Assembly (NCBI GenBank): GCA_036023115.1
Contig: JAYKKT010000089.1
Location: forward strand, 6,767,501 to 6,831,500
Reading direction: 5' to 3'
DNA: 64,000 nt
Source of the DNA: Brasenia schreberi
Lineage: Eukaryota; Streptophyta; Magnoliopsida; Nymphaeales; Cabombaceae
The notes under the pieces were generated by a model. The model was given only the letters and a program-made list of their open reading frames with translations, was not told the DNA's origin and did no database searches. Below, piece after piece: positions 1 to 10,560 of the stretch. How positions within the stretch are numbered: position 1 is the first letter of the stretch; every line of letters begins with the position of its first letter. The translations under genes were made by a program, and so were the position numbers.

Positions 1-445
1 AAAGATCGTTGATCCTATTTAGGATCGCAAGAGGTTCGAACAAATCCTGCCTTATCTCTATCTTTTCTAACAAAATTGTATGTATACATGTAATTCATGA
101 GAATCATGTATTTCATATCATTCATGCCCAGTACACTCAGAGCGCTAGCTAGGCCTCCCCATTGTAACCAAAAAAGCATGTCATTTATGTCTTCTCATAT
201 GGTTCATGTCTAACAATTGTTCTCATCTTGGTGCCTAAGATGATTAATTGATCTTATGAATATTGAACCTCATATCTGAGAACATATTTCCGTATTGTAT
301 AATGGGATCCTCTTGATCGTAGGATCATGTGGGTCTCTAGGATCATAGCAATCGGATCATTTACTTAAGATGAGGCAATTTCAGCCTTATGAGAATCGCA
401 AGATTGTAGGATCTTAAGATCCATCTCTTGATCTTGACAACTATG
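1..445. mobile_element. Right end of GATC-rich hAT-like non-autonomous element
   Basis: The first 445 bases are full of GATC words (GGATCC, GGATCTTAAGATCC, TTGATCTTG) and stop abruptly at GACAACTATG, which resembles the GACAACACTG tip of the hAT elements further right. A relative of the same composition, with both ends and an 8 bp duplication, sits at 21233-21879. The left end lies outside the window, so the duplication cannot be checked. No coding capacity is seen. It lies in an intron of the AP2-like gene, immediately before the micro-exon at 494. Confidence 0.5.
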
Positions 446-493
446 ATTGTTTTTGTTTGCTCATTCTTTTGCTTTCTTTTTGGCCTTGTACAG

Positions 494-3400
494 GGACTGT
501 GGAAAGCAGGTTTATTTGGGTAAGTTTCCCTCTTTCCTCCTCACTCATTTCCTGAGTTCCATTTCAAATTCCTTGTTCTACAGTAATACGAACTCTTGAA
601 GTTATGTTCTTATGAAATTGATATCCTTCTGGCTCTTTCAGGTGGATTTGATACGGCTCATGTTGCTGCTAGGTAGTATTAGTGTTTGTTGTTCCTCTGT
701 TTAATTTTTCTCCTTTCCAGTATGGCTGTATTTTGGTATTATATTGCCCCTTTTTATGCAATTTGTGTAGATCATTTTCAATCTTTTCTTGGATGGGGAT
801 GACCTGAGATTGTTTTTGATGCCAGAGCATATGATCGGGCTGCGATCAAATTCAGGGGAGTTGATGCAGATATCAACTTCAACCTAAGCGATTACGAGGA
901 AGACCTAAAACAGGTCGGTTTTTCTTCCTTCATCTTGTTCTTTGCTTCAATTGTTATGTTAGCAACTTGTGGGAGTAGATAACTGGGGCATTTGTGCAGA
1001 TGAGGAATCTAACAAAGGAAGAATTTGTTCATATCCTTCGACGGCAAAGCACTGGGTTTGCAAGAGGGAGTTCTAAATATAGGGGAGTCACTTTGCACAA
1101 GTGTGGCCGATGGGAAGCTCGATTGGGCCAGTTTCTTGGGAAAAAGTGAATAATTTTCTCCTGTTATTTGGCGCAAAAAAAATCTCATTTATCCATGTCA
1201 TTCTTGGAATATCTTTTTCTTTGCAGGTACGTTTATCTTGGTCTGTTTGACAGTGAAATTGAAGCAGCAAGGTAAATCTTATTTCGGTTTAGCACTTGAA
1301 TGAACTTTGTTCAGTGAAACGAATGCCTTTTTGATTCTTGATGTCTTTCCAATTGTGGTAACCAGAGCTTATGACAAGGCTGCTATCAAATGCAATGGAA
1401 GGGAAGCTGTGACAAATTTTGAACCTAGCACTTACTACAGGGAACTTTTCGCTGAAGGCAAAGAAGGCGCGAGTCTTCTCCTTCTACATTTGTTCTTAAT
1501 CATCCTGTCTGGTGACATACTAATGAGGAGATGTTAATGTATTGATGCAGGTGCCACTAATGACTTGGATCTGAATTTAGCTATTTCTCTCCCTGGCTCA
1601 ATAGTTGATAGCAGTGATGTTGTTCCATTCAGCTCTCAACATAGCAATTTCAAGTCGCCGGATCTTGAGAAACTAAAGGCAAGCAAGTTTAATGTAGTTT
1701 GCTTTTTCTATCGAAAATTTCTTAATCCCTGCTTTCAACTGTTTTCGATCCTTTGCTTACTAGATTAGAGTAGTATTGTGAGAGTTATCTATTATTCTTT
1801 CTTAAACAGTTGGAGTCAACTTCAGATCCAAAATGGACGGATAATCTTTCATTTGGTTTAGCCTTGCATCAATCCACACCTAGCTCAATTGGGCTTCATG
1901 GAAACTTTGAGGTAATCACTCATTGTGTTTGGACTCGCTGATTGTGATTGGTTAAAATAATCCATGTTCAGACTCAAGTAGCATGCCATCAATTTAGAAT
2001 CTTCATTGGCACTTTGGACCGTTTTCTTAACGAAAGCAATCTTAAAATGACATTCCTAGATGGTTCTATTGCCCCCCATTTTGCTAACTTTTCTTTTCAT
2101 TAGCAAGCTGTGTTACATAGTGTAACATCCCAAGTGTCGACCAATATGATATAGGGCCCGTCCATGCCACGTAGTTGATACCCATGAACCATTAACAAAT
2201 ACAAAGGTGGCATAACCCATACAATCAAGACACGACAAAAGTACATTTATTATTAATATACAGTTTAAGATCCAACAAGCAGTAGTACAACAAGAAGAAA
2301 TTCAAAACTACAAAGAATCTATCAACTCCCTCGCAATGGAAGATAGAATCCTCCTTCAACATCCCACGTGTTAACGTCTCTGTTGGCTATACCATGAAAC
2401 ATTTAAAATAAAATATTAATACCACAGTGTGCTCGTAGATGGATGTGATCTCTCCATAGATAACCATACTAGAAACATACACCATTTCAAACTAGGGAGT
2501 GAAAAAATATATATATCATTAATAAAATAATACCATTACCAAACATGCATGTATACTCAAACACTCGTCAATATGTAATTTAGTTTTGATATCATAGACT
2601 TTATAGTGTAACCAATCATTGTCACGTCATAGGAATTGCATGTGACCTCTGACAACGCCCTCGGCGTGCAGGTGCCTCTCAAAGAGCTCACCAAGTTCAA
2701 CCCCTCTGATCCGTAGGAAAATATTCAAATATCCCACTAATAGAGTCATATATTGAATCATATAATTACGACTCCAGAATCACATCTCATATCCACAATA
2801 GCATCGACTGGGCCATCTCTCAGGATTCACATAACCATATCCACAACAATCACACATATCTCGTTATATCAAAATATCATAACCATATCAAAATCACACA
2901 TTCAAATCAAGTATAAAATCCGTTTTACTATACGTAAACTCTCTACTCTCGTTGACTAGTTTCACTTATCCCCAACTCAGTTATGTCGTAACTGACATGA
3001 GTTGCTCACAACGACTATAAGTGCAAACTAGCTCAACCAATGAAAGAGTCTACGCAACTAAACACATCTACGAGTTAGGACTATCCGATACGTCTATCTG
3101 CAATCCACTAAGTCATACACTGTCGTGAAAAGTATATTCATACTGATAGTATTTCACTCGCCTATAATGGCAACGAACGAGCTAACACTAACAGATACAT
3201 CTATCTATAATCCATCAACTTTACGTACCGTCATGAAAGATTGATCTATATCTGTTAAGTAGTTTACTCATTCACAAGCATACTCATGCTGTGCACCCAT
3301 ATAGTTATCAAAGCATTTTAAAGACTATTTCACGAGATTTAAAAGCATTAATAAACATTTCACAACCTCATGTTATCTCTAGCATATAACCGAAAAAAGA

Positions 3401-4516
3401 ACACATCCGCCTACCTTACGCTTCTATGCATATCCTAATATAATAGTATTAACTCCTTAATCACCTCAATTTAATCCCTAAATCATGATAAAAGTATAAT
3501 ATTAATATTTTACATTCAAATAAAAACCCATCGGATCTCAAACAAGTCTAAAAACCCTAAAAAACAATCTCGTTAAGTTGATACCTTCGCCCCTACGCAA
3601 AAAAATTTAGCGGCCTTTCTCTCTCTTTTCGTTCTTTTTTCACCTCTTTTTCTCTTTCTTCCTCTCTCCCTCACTATTCTTCTTTTCTCTCTCTCTCTCT
3701 CTCTCTCTCCCTCTCCTCTCTCGTTTATGCTGGCAGGAAGGCGGTCATCGCCTTACTTTCAGCTCCGCGGTAGCCATCGTGGCTACTGCTGGCTCCCGTC
3801 CACTGTTCCACCAAATCGGGTCATATGGGACTTATTGAATCGGACCGGGTCTATTGGATCCGAACCGGTCCAGATCTCACACACAGACCCTTACATGTGT
3901 ACGACCGGTGTCGACCTATTCACCTTGAACTTAACTTCGAATCTACCCGCTAGCTAAGAGTGATGCGGCTCCTTGTGCACCTGTGTAAGGTTCTTTCACA
4001 CGTTTATACTCAGAACATGATTGTTAGATCAGTATCCCGGACTGATGTTGTTCTTGTGATTGTCAAATATTTTGATTTGCTTCATTTCAAGATCTCCCAG
4101 AACTCGATTTTTATCTAAGCTTGAAGACAAGTATCCAGTGAAAAGATTGCCTTTCCTTAGCTAAAAAGTGAAGGACTCATTTGTTTATTGGCACAAAAAT
4201 ACTACAGGTTGATGAAAACTTCCCAGAAAGAGGGAGAATGGAAGACACCAACATGTCCATGACATCTCCTTCAGGCAGCTATTTACGACACTGTTCATCA
4301 AAGCCATTATCGAGCTCGCTATCGGGATGGAATCGGCCATCCATCACAATGCCAGAGCTGGCCCTAGTCTCTCCGATGTCGGCCGCTGCAGCATCATCAG
4401 GATTCCCGACAAAACCACCATTGCCATTGCCGCCACCATGTAACGGCACTTCTGCACTACCCCTCTCTGCACATACATGGTTTCAATCTCCATCGTCCAG
4501 TTACAGCAGGAGATAA
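494..4516 (+). CDS. AP2-like (euAP2, TOE/APETALA2 type) transcription factor, 3' part
   Basis: Nuclear DNA-binding regulator of flowering time and floral organ identity in the euAP2 class; the 5' exons lie left of the window. Exons I could join in frame: 494-519, 642-672, 826-913, 1000-1145, 1227-1271, 1366-1457, 1551-1678, 1810-1911 and 4208-4516. They give the end of AP2 domain 1 ([30 protein letters not shown] across three exons), the linker, and all of AP2 domain 2 ([20 protein letters not shown], then [20 protein letters not shown]). An EAR-like LDLNLAI repression motif follows domain 2. The last exon carries the miR172 site within AAASSGF and ends at TAA 4514-4516. The introns after 1457 and 1678 appear to start with GC rather than GT. 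The 2.3 kb last intron holds an LTR-like insert. TOE versus AP2 subgroup cannot be settled without the N-terminus. Confidence 0.93.
2121..3958. mobile_element. LTR-like insertion in last AP2 intron
   Basis: The otherwise ordinary intron is interrupted at 2121 by TGTAACATCCC, a common start of plant Ty3/gypsy-type LTRs. About 1.8 kb of non-coding AT-rich sequence follows, including a pyrimidine tract near 3610-3725 and a more GC-rich end. No reverse transcriptase, primer-binding site or second LTR is seen, so a solo LTR is the simplest reading. The right boundary is a guess: I could not find the target duplication (CATAG precedes 2121) or an inverted tip at the far end. Confidence 0.35.
4386..4406 (+). 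promoter_or_regulatory. miR172 target site in last AP2 exon
   Basis: A 21-base stretch matching the conserved miR172 site of euAP2 genes: CTGCAGCATCATC at 4386-4398 followed by AGGATTCC. It lies in the coding region, translated as AAASSGF, the position typical of the family. The last base is C where most sites have T; it would pair with miR172 variants that begin with G. Post-transcriptional repression by miR172 is expected from family knowledge. Confidence 0.95.
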
Positions 4517-4986
4517 ACCCAAAACCAGGCAGTTATAAGAACCACCCAAAAGATCGTACGACTGTGGTCTAAGAGAGAAAAGTATGAAAAAGGTAGCTTG
4601 CTGTTTGACTAATTGCGACATATTTCCTCCTTTTTTGGTTTCCTTTTTTTATTTAAAGTCTTAGGACTCACGTGTACCGTGTTTGTATGACAGTGAAAAG
4701 GTCCCTTCTATTGTTTTACTTACTCCCTTCTGTCCTTTTCTTCGTCGCCAGGTGGTGCTTTAATCTTACTACCTAACGTCCATTTATATCTCTTCCATCA
4801 CTCTTTTGGTTGGTCTCTGTGTCTTCACTTTTTGGCAAAGTTTTTACATAACATTTCAGATTTACCAACATAAAAGATGTCCAGAGTCGAGTTTGCATGG
4901 CAAACACCTTCAGCAGTAAAATGTTTAAATATAGTTCCTTTAGGTAATGAAAAGCATGAGAACCATTGATCTGAAAGTAGATGACA

Positions 4987-5073
4987 TAGCTGAAGAAGGA
5001 AGCTAGATGGTGAACTAGCTTCTACAGTAAATTTGCTGTAGAAGCTAGTTCATCTAGCTTCCTTCTTCAGCTA
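4987..5073. repeat. Long near-perfect hairpin (possible miRNA precursor or foldback element)
   Basis: The left arm 4987-5027 and right arm 5036-5073 are reverse complements apart from a 3-base bulge in the left arm (the GGT in AGATGGTGAAC). The loop is only 8 bases (TAAATTTG). About 38 paired bases fit the size of a short plant miRNA stem, but no known mature miRNA is recognised in it. A small inverted duplication or foldback element is the alternative. Confidence 0.85.
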
Positions 5074-6129
5074 CAACTGGTTCAACACTGCAATCTATCT
5101 GTCAAAGTTTTGGTGTTATAACTGATGCCTTTATTGACGCCATAGTTGACCGACTCGCCAAGTCGAACTGGTAAAACTCCTTATGTTCGCGCAAATCCCG
5201 CAAATTTGTGCCGACTTGGCTGTGCTGCGAGTTGTCCGCTCTGTTCATCAATCAAAGTTAAAAGGGAGAGCTTATAATATTTGTCACATTTTATAATAGC
5301 TAGATACTTGTTTCAGAACCGGCACTTAACTGGGCCAGGAAGCGGCTAGAACTTCCCCCCCTTCCCCGTTTCTGAACCCAATCAAACCGTTGGTTCCACC
5401 ATTTTTTTTAAATTTTAGGTTTTTTATTTTATTTTATAAAGGTTTGGAACGGTGTGAGTGAGATTTGAACCTGAACTGCAGGTTTTGAACTGGAACTACA
5501 ACAGGCTTAGTGTGGTTCATACGTGGTCCCTGGTTTTGCGTCCGTTTCTAGTTTCAGACATTTCCTGACCCAGTTTGGCATTGGTTGAAACCACTGGACC
5601 CGTTCAAAACCGGCCATGTCCGTTTGGAAAGTATAATAAGGGTTTGTAGAATAAGATCTAAAAGTGAAACAAATCTAACAAAATACAGTGTTTGTAACTG
5701 AGTCAGGTGTTCTTCACATACATTTAACTTTATCAAAACTACTCTAATCTATTCATTTATTATCATTTTTCTAAGCAATTGGGTCTGATGCTGGTCGCAT
5801 CGTGGCCGTTGATATCACATGGATATGGTTCGCCTTACATAGGTCTCCTTATAAGGTTCCAGTTCTAAGAGAGGTGCCCCAACCAAAACCTCTCTTAAGG
5901 ATATCAAGTGAGCCGAATGAATCAACTGGAGCTGCTCGTGCCTTGTTCAACTCAATATCTTCTTCATGTTTAGTTGGTTAGATTATTTGAATTGAGCATG
6001 CATGAAGAAAATATGAGTCAAAGTCGGATGATTTAGTTGAACACAAGTTGCCCTTTAAAGTTAGAAGAATACTTTTTCACATATAATATTGAGAAAATAT
6101 AATTTTGGACTAAAAACTAAACTTGTAAC

Positions 6130-6286
6130 ATTAAAAAAGGAAGAAGAAGACCATAAAAGTGTTGGAAAGAAATGCTAAAGAATGATCTAACTTATGTTGA
6201 GTTCATTGTTAGTATGACACATGATCGAACTCGATAGAATGAAGAATCCATGTAGCCAACCCATGAGGAAAGGCTTAGTTGTTGTG
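6130..6286 (+). mobile_element. RTE-type LINE 3' tail fragment
   Basis: The sequence matches the last 150 or so bases of the LINE copies at 31255-33519 and 28358-29731: AAAGTGTTGGAAAGAAA, then GAATCCATGTAGCC and GGCTTAGTTGTTG. Small indels show it is old. The (TTG)n tail has decayed to two units. Confidence 0.8.
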
Positions 6287-7991
6287 AAAATTAAGTTTGT
6301 GTTTGACTTTTTTGTATATTTTTTTTATAAAATAGAAATATTCAGTAATTTAATTACATTATACCCAGCAAATTTGTTAGGTTGGTGCTTTTCGAGAATA
6401 TCTCTACGAAAAAGTTCAACATACTTAGCGACCTTCTTAACAACCTAATGCAAACTGTATCGAACCAAACACGCATTGTTCATGTTCAGCTTACATAGCT
6501 CCACAAACCGGCTTCAACTTCCATCCAACACGAACAATATTTGTTGTTGGTCAAACCGAATCGAACTACGAGCAGTTTGGTTCATCTACCAGCCCTACCT
6601 CTCATTAGACAATCCCTTGATATTATAAGGATCCCTATATAACCGAGACGAGTCCTACCGAGTTACTGGAAGAAGACTCGAATCGGTTTAACCGAATATG
6701 CCGAGTTCGTGGGCTCCGACGTGCCGTGGGTGGCCGGCCGGGTCTCCGTTGGAGAAACCTGATTGGTCTATTTTTCTCGCAATCGAATCATTTCTCTCGC
6801 GACCGCGTTCACACGGGAATGTCGACCCGCTCACACTTAAAATGACCATAACACTCTTACCTTGTGCAAAGAATCTAGCCATCTTGAAGCCGTCCTTCTC
6901 ATGATAGTTACCGTAAATAACTGGTCCTATTCAGGGTTTTCCGTCATTGCGGGTTAGACAATGAAACCAGCGTCGGAAGCCATTACGTAAGTTGCAGTTG
7001 ACGTTGACGTCTTGGTCCTAGTCGTCCTTTTGAAATAGATGAAGGGCATAAAGGATAACGTTGGTTGTCCTTCATGCCCTTTGTATATTTCAAAACCAAC
7101 GATTATGTCAAAAACTGAACTAATGCACAATACAGTTCCTCGTGGTGTCTAATATAAGATTAGTCACATAATACAAAAACTCAGTGGATTATAAAATAAC
7201 TTCTTCACTTATAAAGCACCACCATGCAAAAACTATGTGACAATTTTATACTAAATCATCACATTTTTTTAGAATATATGTCAATTATTGAATCATGGCA
7301 AAATTAAACTCTACTTCTATAGGACCACTTAACTGGGATTTAGTACAATAGTACTTTTTATTGAAATCTTTATTATTGATTGTGACAATCCAACAATATA
7401 AATATTTATACAAGATTATATACTAAAAGAGGTTATGTATTTACAACTACTTATAATTAAAATATATAAAAGAATAGTTGAAGACGGAAACAAACTTGAG
7501 TCTCATGGTGTAGTGTGGTTCAATTTTTGTTTTGGCTTTCAAAAAATTGAGAATCAATCATATTTGTTCGATTAAGCTTGAGGTTAGAATCGATCAAACC
7601 GGATCATAACACCCCCTTACCATATTGTGTGTGTTTGGGTTCCGGTTTAATAATGTTCGTGTCAACTTCTAGATATGAAAGAAACCAGAAAAAGTTTTTG
7701 AAAACTCTGAATTAAAAGGAAAACAAGACCATCGATTTGAGATGGTTCAATGGTTCTGTGTCCTTTCTTGGGGGCAAATTGAGAATTACCAGTTCGAACC
7801 CATCACAAAGCCTTTATTGGCAAAAATGTCCGTAGCTTGTCTTTGACAAGGGCGGGCAATTTTGAAAAGTCAGCATCTCATTTACTTCACACCTTATCTA
7901 TCGTACATCTCATTCAGTCTGTGCCGTCCGTTGAAAACGAGGAGTTTGGACCGTCAGATCTAATGATCGGACGGTAAAAGGTTGCCCTACT

Positions 7992-8029
7992 GGAAGTTTC
8001 TAAGCGACGGGGACGCCTCAATAAATATA
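7992..8029 (+). promoter_or_regulatory. APX core promoter: heat-shock element and TATA box
   Basis: GGAAGTTTCT at 7992-8001 fits the heat-shock-factor pattern nGAAnnTTCn, and AATAAATATA at 8020-8029 is a good TATA box about 18 bases downstream. Cytosolic APX genes are known to be heat-inducible through an element close to the TATA box. Transcription should begin near 8055. Only two perfect units are seen; a third inverted unit is not clear. Confidence 0.65.
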
Positions 8030-8054
8030 GGAGTGCAGGGGAGCGTTGCTTCTC

Positions 8055-10551
8055 CGTGGATCGCTCGTGTCACTTGCTGGTTCACGCTTGTCGTCCGCAC
8101 ACTCACTCTCGGTAAGCCAATGGCTTCATCGTCGTTTCTTTGTGCTTTTACGTGGAATCTCGTTGTGTTGGTTTCAGTTTTCCTTCTCTTGATGTTCTTT
8201 TCTAATATTTTTTATCTGTAAGCCCTCTTGTTCAGTCGTTCCTAGTTCTGATAACACTGGTGTGACGATTAATGGTGTTTTCTTCAGCTTCTCTGCTCTA
8301 TTTTGCGGTAGATGAATCATTTTCGAGGTTCCAGGGCGTTTTTCTTTTTTAGCTAGATCTGGATGGAGACTTGGTACTTACTTTTTGGAGTTTAGTATTT
8401 AGTTGTTGGTTTCTTTAATGCGTTCACTTCGAGCAGATGAGCGACTTGATCTTTGTAATCCCGCGCTAGCTTACTGCTTTTCTTCGGCGTTTGGTTCTTT
8501 TTCATTTACTTGATTTTATATTTCTTCTACTCGATCTGTTGTATTCGTTTCGATAGTACAAGTTTGTTCATCGGCATAAGCATCGATCGTCTGAATCTTA
8601 GTATACATTTACTTTGTAATTTCATTTTGTTGAAGCTTCGTCGTTCTTGTCATGATCATCTTCATTATCTCATCTTTCCCTCTCCCAATAGAAAGAACAT
8701 CATCGTGGGCTTTAGCCTCTCCTATTAGCTGAATCTTGGATTTCATTTTCTCGAAGTGAAACCTCATGCTCGGAACTTGAACTTGTTTGAAGATAGATTC
8801 TTTCATAATGTATGTAATTCTGTGGTAATTACACTTTCAACGGAATTTAGTTCATAATTAATTAAAGCTTCTCAAACGTTTTCTGCCGACTTTTATTACT
8901 CTTTTGCCGTTTCTCTTTGACCTGCCTCCTGATTGTGTTCTTTGTCAATGTTTGCGCAAAAACATATATTTTCTTCTCACTTTGTTCTTTAGCTTTTGTC
9001 TTGGGTAGTTATCTTGATGGATTTTCGTTTTTTTCTGGTCATTATTTGTGCCATTCGCAAAGTTCTAAGCATCATTTGTGTAATTTCTAATTTCCTTTTA
9101 TCCTCTTTCTTAACCTCTATTTTCATAGCATGCTGGTGTCAGACAGATACCTATGCACAACCCCTGCCTTTGGATATGGGGACCTTCGACTTGAAGGTTC
9201 TTGAGCTTGGCCAGCTAGCCAGGAGAGCTGTAGCTCCTTGACCACCTCTTTTTCAATTTTACACTGCGAAGAGATCTTTTTCCTTTTTAAAGGTACTTCG
9301 GTTCAATATTTCGTCGCTCCTTTGCTTCTCAATTTTCATGAGAATATCTGTGGCCAAATGCTAACACTATTTTCAACTTTTTAAGATTTCTCTCTCCTTG
9401 GTGATCTCCCAACTGCCTGGTTTTCCCTTTTGTTCGGCCACTATCCTCAATCATTCCCTCCACTTTCTCCTGCTTACTTTTTATTTGCATCACCAGTAAT
9501 TGAACTTTGTTTGGGTTCTTAGCTTTTCATACTCTAAATTGCCTACCAACAGCCCTCGCTCTTCGAGAAATAACTTCAATGTGCCTTCGTCAAAAGTTGT
9601 TTGCAGCATCGCATGTGGCGGGCCCTAATTGTATTTGAGCTACCAACCAAAGATCGGATTTGAACGGTCAAGTTCCTTATTGGCCATATGTAGCTTCCTG
9701 CCTATCCCGAGAAAAGATAAAATCATAGGAACTCTTGATGTCGCTGTGAGACCATATGTAGCATCTCTGCCGGTAAAGAAAAAGCTTGATCCTACATGGA
9801 ATGAAAAAGTTTGGGATAGACCAAGAAAAGGGAAATTTGATTAGTGCCGCTTTTCTGAATTTGGAAAGGTTAGTGTCAAAACACCTAGAATTTCTTTTGG
9901 GGTGAGGATAAAACCAGTTGGGTTAAATTGAGGTGAAATCTTCTATATATTTTTCTTTTTACAAAATTGTGCCATTTATATGCTTTTTTCCTGTGATGCT
10001 TTCTGGAATTCGATGAGGCGGCCACCTCACGTCGCCCATGAATAGGTCTGCGGTTGCCTGCGATTTCTTTCCTCTCGCTGTTCTGTTCTTAGCCTTGCTA
10101 AGTTTGTTCAGTCGCATCACGTCACGAGTTCAATGCCGTTCTTACCAGTCCATTCTTCGCAGAAGAAACGGTTCCCCAGATTTCATCTCCTTGTTGTTTT
10201 GTTATCGGAACTCTTTGTACTTTATGGCGTGAACTCAAAATGGTTAAGTGGTCGCTTAGCACCATAGAAAGCCAAAATGTCGGTGAAAATTTTGTCACTG
10301 TGGATGAACTTAATTGGAGTGTACTTTGTATCCCCCCAACTCTGGTGCCACTACAGGGGTCAATTACGACTAAGAATTTTCTCACCATAGACGAACTTCA
10401 TTTTAGTGTACACGAACTGTGCTGACATGTTCTTTTATATCCGTAAGATCCAAATTTCTTTCTGTAGCGTCGGTTGAAATTAATGACAAACCAACTTCGG
10501 GGTAAACAATCTTGATCAATTAATTTTAGTCTTTTGTTTGGTGTTCCGCAG
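8055..10551 (+). other. APX 5' UTR exon and 2.4 kb leader intron
   Basis: A non-coding first exon runs from about 8055 to 8111 and ends in a consensus donor (CTCG, then GTAAGCC). The acceptor TTCCGCAG closes at 10551, nine bases before the ATG. A leader intron is usual for cytosolic APX and often boosts expression; 2.44 kb is long. The intron is T-rich and has no recognisable gene or transposon. A GC-richer patch at 9129-9240 has a short open frame that I do not recognise. Confidence 0.75.
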
Positions 10552-10560
10552 GATTCCACC

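Larger units (their letters stand above)
4517..8019. other. Intergenic region between AP2-like gene and APX
   Basis: No gene is visible in these 3.5 kb. The start is the 3' UTR and terminator area of the AP2-like gene. It holds the long hairpin at 4987-5073, a LINE tail fragment at 6130-6286, and patches near 5330-5600 rich in GAACC/GGTTC words of unknown origin. The open frames here are short and unlike any family I recognise. The end is the APX promoter. Confidence 0.7.

Noticed and set aside
9129..9240. Short coding exon inside the APX leader intron
   Set aside because: Frame is open and GC-richer, but there are no clear splice sites and no family match.
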